From: Oleiphilus messinensis
Lineage (GTDB): Bacteria > Pseudomonadota > Gammaproteobacteria > Pseudomonadales > Oleiphilaceae
DNA: 64,000 nucleotides
NCBI RefSeq assembly: GCF_002162375.1
Contig: NZ_CP021425.1
Location: 3,604,766-3,668,765, forward strand
Reading direction: 5' to 3'
A program made the position numbers and the translations under genes. Shown here one piece after another: positions 59,632 to 64,000 of the stretch. The notes under the pieces are model-generated. The model made no database searches and had not been told where the DNA came from. It was given only the letters and a program-made list of their open reading frames with translations. Position 1 is the first letter of the stretch. The number at the start of each line of letters is the position of its first letter.

Positions 59632-60627
59632 TTACAAACCCGCGTTTTTCAGTCTATTCGCTTGGGTTCGGTAAGGTGTAACCGGGTTATGCCACAATGA
59701 ACGTGTCCCCAAAACATGGTTGATTGCATCAACATGGTTAGCATCATAAGCACCAATGTAGTAACCCAGTTTCTGAGAGCATACAGCGACCAGCCCGTCA
59801 TTTGACTCTCCGCCAAAAGCGAGTGATGTCGTCACCAAAAATGGATCCAGAATATCCAGAACATTGGTGAAAACACTTTTACCAGCCCAGGAATACAAAC
59901 GGACATTGTTCCCGTTTACACTGACTTGTGTCGCGCGGTCATTGGTGCAGTAACCTGATGCAACACCATAGGGGTGTCTACTGTTCAGGTCTTCTGTTCC
60001 GGGTGTGGTCAGGGTTTCGAGGGCAGCAATCGCATTTTGCGGGTGATCGTTTCCGGAGATCCAGCCAATGACGGTACCGAATGCGTTCGCCAAAGCGGCG
60101 GCACCACCTTCAATTCCGCTGTCGACCGGAATAACACCTCGAATCATATCCGCAGTTTTCGACCCTTTGTTCACGCCATCGACAGAGGTTACCGAGGCTA
60201 TACGCCCCTGACCCCAGGCATTCATGGAAGCGTCGAAAGTGATCGCAGCTCGGGACGTGGGCGATCCCTGACTGTGGGCAATAATATTGAACTTGGCGTT
60301 GCTACCGTAAACATTATTGTTAATGTCTTGCGCCAGTTGCAAACCACGTTGTTCACTATCGTTAAACGGTGATACATTGGCTACTTTTACATCGGCACCA
60401 CTACGACAAAGATTCATGGGTACGGTATGAAAATACCCGATCAAGCCACCAATCGAATCGAATCCGGTAATGCCATGAACCATCAGAATGGGGTGCTTTG
60501 TATCCGTGTAACCACCGGACGTAAACCACCATTGACTGCAGCCTTCAGCTGCACTGGATGTAGCCGAAAAGCCAAGGGTGAGGGATGATGCGGCCACAGC
60601 AATGGCAGCCTTTATTGTTTTTTTCAT
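59632..60627 (-). CDS. Secreted triacylglycerol lipase (family I, foldase-dependent)
   Basis: A 331-residue protein with a signal peptide ending SATSSAAEG. Catalytic triad S119 (IIAHSQGSPTS), D277 (GGESNDGLV) and H298 (DANHVDAINH); C227 and C283 probably form the family disulfide. Oxyanion region KHPILMVHGITGFDS. The nucleophile elbow AHSQG differs from the GHSHG of many Pseudomonas lipases. An IS ends 14 bp before the start codon, so its native promoter is displaced; the AGGAG site survives. Confidence 0.93.
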   Translation of the reverse strand: MKKTIKAAIAVAASSLTLGFSATSSAAEGCSQWWFTSGGYTDTKHPILMVHGITGFDSIGGLIGYFHTVPMNLCRSGADVKVANVSPFNDSEQRGLQLAQDINNNVYGSNAKFNIIAHSQGSPTSRAAITFDASMNAWGQGRIASVTSVDGVNKGSKTADMIRGVIPVDSGIEGGAAALANAFGTVIGWISGNDHPQNAIAALETLTTPGTEDLNSRHPYGVASGYCTNDRATQVSVNGNNVRLYSWAGKSVFTNVLDILDPFLVTTSLAFGGESNDGLVAVCSQKLGYYIGAYDANHVDAINHVLGTRSLWHNPVTPYRTQANRLKNAGL

Positions 60628-60641
60628 GATGTCTCCTAAAG

Positions 60642-62184
60642 CTAAAGTTTAGAGTTTCAGAGGAAAGAATTCGAACCCAGTAAGACAAAATGATTGACTT
60701 TGCGACAGGCTTCGCGCTGCCGCGCCTTATAAGACTTTTTAAAACCATAGTTTTATAAGGCGCGGCCTTCAGAACGAAAAACGATTAAATTCTGGAGGCC
60801 GCTATGGACGCTAAGGGATACGGCAATATCCCCGAGATCCTGTTTGATTGGATCACATTTTTGGTTAAAGCTCTACCCCTACGTTCAGTACCCACCTTTA
60901 TTGAGTTACTGATTGGGGCGATGCTCACGCCAACAGGGTTTGTCACTGATGCCTGGTTGATGGTGGCAATGAAGCGTCACTGGAGCAGTTATTTCAAGTG
61001 GTTGCAAAAGGGAAAGTGGTCATGGGTTGCACTCGCGCAACAGCTGGGTCAGTTACTGACTCAATGGTGTCCCAATGAACAGTGGTATTTGGCCATTGAT
61101 GATACCTTGGTGCTAAGGAGTTCCAAGAAAGCACCCAGTAGTCAGTTTCATCACATGCATGGTAACAAGGCCAACCGCCCGCAATTTGTTCGCGGCCAGT
61201 GTTGGGTCAGTTTATCAGCGATTGTTAAGGGGCAGAAACAAGCCTGGTCGATCCCACTGATCTCGCGCTTAACGCGAGCCTGCGGGAACGGTAACAAGCT
61301 GGTAACGGCAGGCATTTTACTTCGCGTGATGAGGTCATTTTTTACCGGGGCCACTGTCCTGATGGATAGCTGGTATATGCGGGGTACGCTGATTGCCTCC
61401 CTTCAAGGTATGGGGTATCACGTTATCGGGCAAGTCCGAAAGGATACCGCCTTATACGATGTTCCAGAACGAACCGGGAAAAGAGGACGCCCTCGAAAGT
61501 ACGGAGAGAAATACACACCAGAGCGAGTCACTAACCTGGAAGAGACTTGCGCCAATGTCACGATCTATGGACGACAGCAGTCACTGAGGTATCGAACAGT
61601 GATAGCCAAAGCCCGCTTTTTAGATGGGCAGCTCGTAAAGGTTGTGTGGGTGCAGTTTGAAAACGAAGACGGTAGCTTAAAACCTGCCCGGCTCTTGTTG
61701 ACGACTCGAACGAATATGTCGGGCATCGACATCATAAAAGCCTACGCCAAGCGCTGGAGTATTGAGCCCATGTTCCATCAGTTAAAGAATCGCTGGGGCT
61801 GGAATGAGACTTGGCAGCAATCCAGACAGGTGCTGCATCGGTGGGTTCAGATCATCTCTCTCAGCTATGCGCTGGTGCAGTTGCTCACTTATTGGAAAGA
61901 GTCGGCAGGTCAAGAAATGCACTTGGACATCCCTTGGCGCAAACATGCGCCGATTACGGCGGGACTGGTTCGGTTAAAGCTGCAACGGAATTTACAGCAA
62001 GTTGCCGTGAGGGATTGGTGGGACGTAAAGTCTCGAATATTTAAACCGCCAGCGAGGGCTATTGAGTAGTATAAAGACTCTCGCTAGCGAAAAGCCGCCT
62101 AGAATAAGGCGGGTAGAAGAGAAAGCAGAATTTATCCGGTCAGAAATCAGGACTGGAGGATCATGCTCAAACTCTAAACTTTAG
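60642..62184 (+). mobile_element. IS4-superfamily insertion sequence upstream of the lipase gene
   Basis: A 1543-bp element with perfect 16-bp terminal inverted repeats (CTAAAGTTTAGAGTTT at 60642-60657; reverse complement at 62169-62184) and a perfect 8-bp target duplication TCCTAAAG (60634-60641 and 62185-62192). A strong GC-rich inverted repeat (CCGCGCCTTATAA ... TTATAAGGCGCGG, about 60718-60767) lies inside the left end. Confidence 0.97.
60804..62069 (+). CDS. DDE transposase (IS4 superfamily)
   Basis: A 421-residue protein: first D in WYLAIDDTLVLRSSKKAP, second D in TVLMDSWYMRGTLI, and the late glutamate in YAKRWSIEPMFHQLKNRWG. The 8-bp target duplication and element size fit an IS4-type subgroup such as ISPepr1, but the assignment is by pattern only. 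No frameshift is seen, so the element may be active. Confidence 0.9.
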   Translation: MDAKGYGNIPEILFDWITFLVKALPLRSVPTFIELLIGAMLTPTGFVTDAWLMVAMKRHWSSYFKWLQKGKWSWVALAQQLGQLLTQWCPNEQWYLAIDDTLVLRSSKKAPSSQFHHMHGNKANRPQFVRGQCWVSLSAIVKGQKQAWSIPLISRLTRACGNGNKLVTAGILLRVMRSFFTGATVLMDSWYMRGTLIASLQGMGYHVIGQVRKDTALYDVPERTGKRGRPRKYGEKYTPERVTNLEETCANVTIYGRQQSLRYRTVIAKARFLDGQLVKVVWVQFENEDGSLKPARLLLTTRTNMSGIDIIKAYAKRWSIEPMFHQLKNRWGWNETWQQSRQVLHRWVQIISLSYALVQLLTYWKESAGQEMHLDIPWRKHAPITAGLVRLKLQRNLQQVAVRDWWDVKSRIFKPPARAIE

Positions 62185-62341
62185 TCCTAAAGGTCTTGAT
62201 TATTTTTATTTACAACTCAGGAGACATCATTCTAGCGATTTACATAATTTTACTATCACCCATTGGGGTGAATTTGTGCAAAGCAATCATTTTTTTGACG
62301 AACATTCGTACCAGTTTCCACCAACATTATTCGTTATTTTC

Positions 62342-64000
62342 TCAATGTACTTCAAAGGAATAAATGACATCGAGAGAACTATCAAGCCCGGTCATTGCCT
62401 CTATAAACAGGTTTGAGCGAAGACGATACCGCATCGCCAAAGTATTAACCTGATCGAATAAATTCACACCATAGCGCAGGTATAAATCCGGGGACAGATA
62501 ACCACTTAATTGCACACTGGTTCCACCATCCTCGGCCTGGGTTGAGACCTGGAAATCACTCACACCAAACCGGGACATTACATTATCATTCAACCAGTCA
62601 GCCCCCAGACCAGCACGGGATAACAACAGGTTGCCGACGAGCCCCCCTCCGGCCTGGCTCTCACTGTCCGGGGCATTTCCGGTCAAAAGATAATGCAATG
62701 CCGAAGCATCATTCATTGGCGGATCGGAGAAAACTTCAAGTTCCGGTTGCGACACCGGCCCGGTAACCCGCAACCCTGCTTTTACTGTGCCGGACTGGGC
62801 ATTGCGAACCGCCTCGATAAAAACATCCGGATCTTCAATGGGACCGTGAAAATAAAGTATTCCGTTTTGAACTTCCAGGCGCTGTCCTAAATAGGTGAAC
62901 ACGCCTTCCCGTGATTCGATCTCCCCCTGGGCAGTCAATTCCCCCTTGTCCCGGTAATACAAGTCGAGATAACCCGTAAGATAGGCGTTTAATCCAAGAC
63001 CGGTAAAACGCACATCATCCCCCAAAAGAAGCTCCAATTGAGCATCATAGTAAAGGCTGGTTGTACTTGCCCTCTGCCGGTTGATGATTCGGGCATCTGC
63101 TGAGGTTGATTTGGCATTGGCGGGTAATCTCTGAAGCTCCAAGCGTGCTCTGGGGACATTCACCTGACCTCGGGCTTTAATCACGTCCCCTTTTATTTCA
63201 ACGGTCACATCCGGCTGCAATAAAATCGACATTCCATGCTGTGGCACCACCGTAATACCATCTGATCGCAGACGTCCCAGCATTAAAAGCTCTTCCTGCC
63301 AATCCATTGAACCATCTATAAAGGCGACACCTTGCTGGTTAGTGAAGCGACCATCATAGGTCATTCTCCGCTTATCCAGCAGGCCTTCCAATGTAATCTG
63401 TTCAAGGGTTTCCGGCACACTCACCGTACTGAGCCGTCCTTGTTCCAACTTCCACCAGCCAGACAATGCCGGATCAGCGATATCACCATCAATATTCAAT
63501 CCTGCGTTCAGGAATCCTGACAACTCCTGAATCTCGGTAGAAAAGGGCTTCAGTACACTTACGTCTACGGCATTGACCTCAACTGTTCCTACCAGTCGTT
63601 TTGCACCCGACAGGTCATTGACGCCCAGATCCATGGTCACGTCCCCGCCCTGCCCTAAGCCAAACTTTAATTGAGACTCTGCCTGATCACCATCAACAAC
63701 CAGTGAAGCCGCAATATCATTGAGTAAGACAGGTCTGTAATCGGTACCCTCCGAGACACTAAGCACCGCTTTAAGCGCATCGGAATTGAGATCAATTCGG
63801 GCATTTAAGGGCGCGTCAACACGATCGAAAAAACTGAGTTTGCCACTAAAATAGCCATTCAGGTTACTGACTTGAGGCCAATAATGCCGGAACCAATCTA
63901 CTGGAAAATCAGTGAACATCAAATTGGCACGCTTTTCCTGCGGCGACACGGCGGCCACTTTGGTTAAACACAGATCAGACGCCATGCTAAGCGGCCCATT
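62342..64000 (-). CDS. tamB: TamB translocation and assembly module protein, C-terminal part
   Basis: The open frame runs off the right edge, so only about the last 550 residues are present; the methionine at 63985 is probably internal. The DUF490 C-terminal domain is clear: TAQGEIESREGVFTYLGQRL, GPIEDPDVFIEAVR, NDASALHYLLTGNAP and YLRYGVNLFDQVNTLAMRYR. TamB spans the periplasm and, with TamA, helps deliver lipids or beta-barrel proteins to the outer membrane. The 3' end faces the IS upstream of the lipase gene. Confidence 0.92.
   Translation of the reverse strand, partial: NGPLSMASDLCLTKVAAVSPQEKRANLMFTDFPVDWFRHYWPQVSNLNGYFSGKLSFFDRVDAPLNARIDLNSDALKAVLSVSEGTDYRPVLLNDIAASLVVDGDQAESQLKFGLGQGGDVTMDLGVNDLSGAKRLVGTVEVNAVDVSVLKPFSTEIQELSGFLNAGLNIDGDIADPALSGWWKLEQGRLSTVSVPETLEQITLEGLLDKRRMTYDGRFTNQQGVAFIDGSMDWQEELLMLGRLRSDGITVVPQHGMSILLQPDVTVEIKGDVIKARGQVNVPRARLELQRLPANAKSTSADARIINRQRASTTSLYYDAQLELLLGDDVRFTGLGLNAYLTGYLDLYYRDKGELTAQGEIESREGVFTYLGQRLEVQNGILYFHGPIEDPDVFIEAVRNAQSGTVKAGLRVTGPVSQPELEVFSDPPMNDASALHYLLTGNAPDSESQAGGGLVGNLLLSRAGLGADWLNDNVMSRFGVSDFQVSTQAEDGGTSVQLSGYLSPDLYLRYGVNLFDQVNTLAMRYRLRSNLFIEAMTGLDSSLDVIYSFEVH

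Overview
The window looks like a piece of chromosome from a marine-type gammaproteobacterium (Pseudomonadales/Oceanospirillales-like). The housekeeping evidence is a complete cytochrome c maturation cluster next to FliK/FlhB-like and CheW/DUF2802 genes (a pseudomonad-style neighbourhood), an aa3/caa3-type cytochrome oxidase operon with its haem A genes, a lipase/foldase pair and TamB. The genus is not determined.

Layout. 0-3.6 kb: a DUF2938 membrane protein behind a MerR-type promoter, a leucine-rich-repeat lipoprotein with an Asp-box secreted protein, and a MAPEG protein. 3.8-20.5 kb: a chromosomal integron. The integrase gene intI (19552-20526, +) has a LexA box in front of it, and a cassette array runs leftward from attI (about 19.2 kb). 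Cassette cargo, in order from attI: a zinc-ribbon protein, an Imm1 immunity protein, a tyrosinase-like protein, a lipoprotein, a hypothetical gene split by an IS4-type element, an AlkB-like dioxygenase, a SIMPL protein, a reverse-facing ParDE module, a reverse-facing VapBC module, an AraC/VOC pair and a DEDDh exonuclease. Several attC sites can be read directly. The array is heavily invaded: an IS66 element (8-bp target duplication) sits inside a dead IS1182-like element, which itself splits an attC; three more IS1182-like ends abut attC cores; there are also an IS4-type element (10-bp target duplication), a REP-associated Y1 transposase and IS91-type relics.

20.5-38.1 kb: an EamA transporter; the ccmABCDEFGHI cluster (haem export and attachment to c-type cytochromes); FliK-like and FlhB-C-terminal-like genes; an acyl-ACP-reductase-like protein with a long extra N-terminal region, divergent from a periplasmic solute-binding protein and sharing a leader repeat with it; CheW; a coiled-coil protein; DUF2802. 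38.1-46.2 kb: a toxin-antitoxin pair with a nonsense codon in the toxin, a secreted DUF4214 protein, a 7TM sensor with a degenerate GGDEF domain, an HDOD protein, and a LysR/azoreductase pair with an unusual tandem repeat between them.

46.7-55.2 kb: coxB-coxA-ctaG-coxC, DUF2909 on the opposite strand, SURF1, an SCO-like thioredoxin-fold protein, ctaA and ctaB: structural subunits, copper and haem A assembly in one block, which depends on the Ccm system for the c-haem fused to CoxB. 55.2-64 kb: an alpha/beta hydrolase, a small membrane protein, an ABM-type protein, an AraC regulator, the lipase and its foldase (with an IS inserted 14 bp before the lipase start codon), and the C-terminal part of TamB running off the right edge. 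No tRNA, rRNA or CRISPR array was seen.
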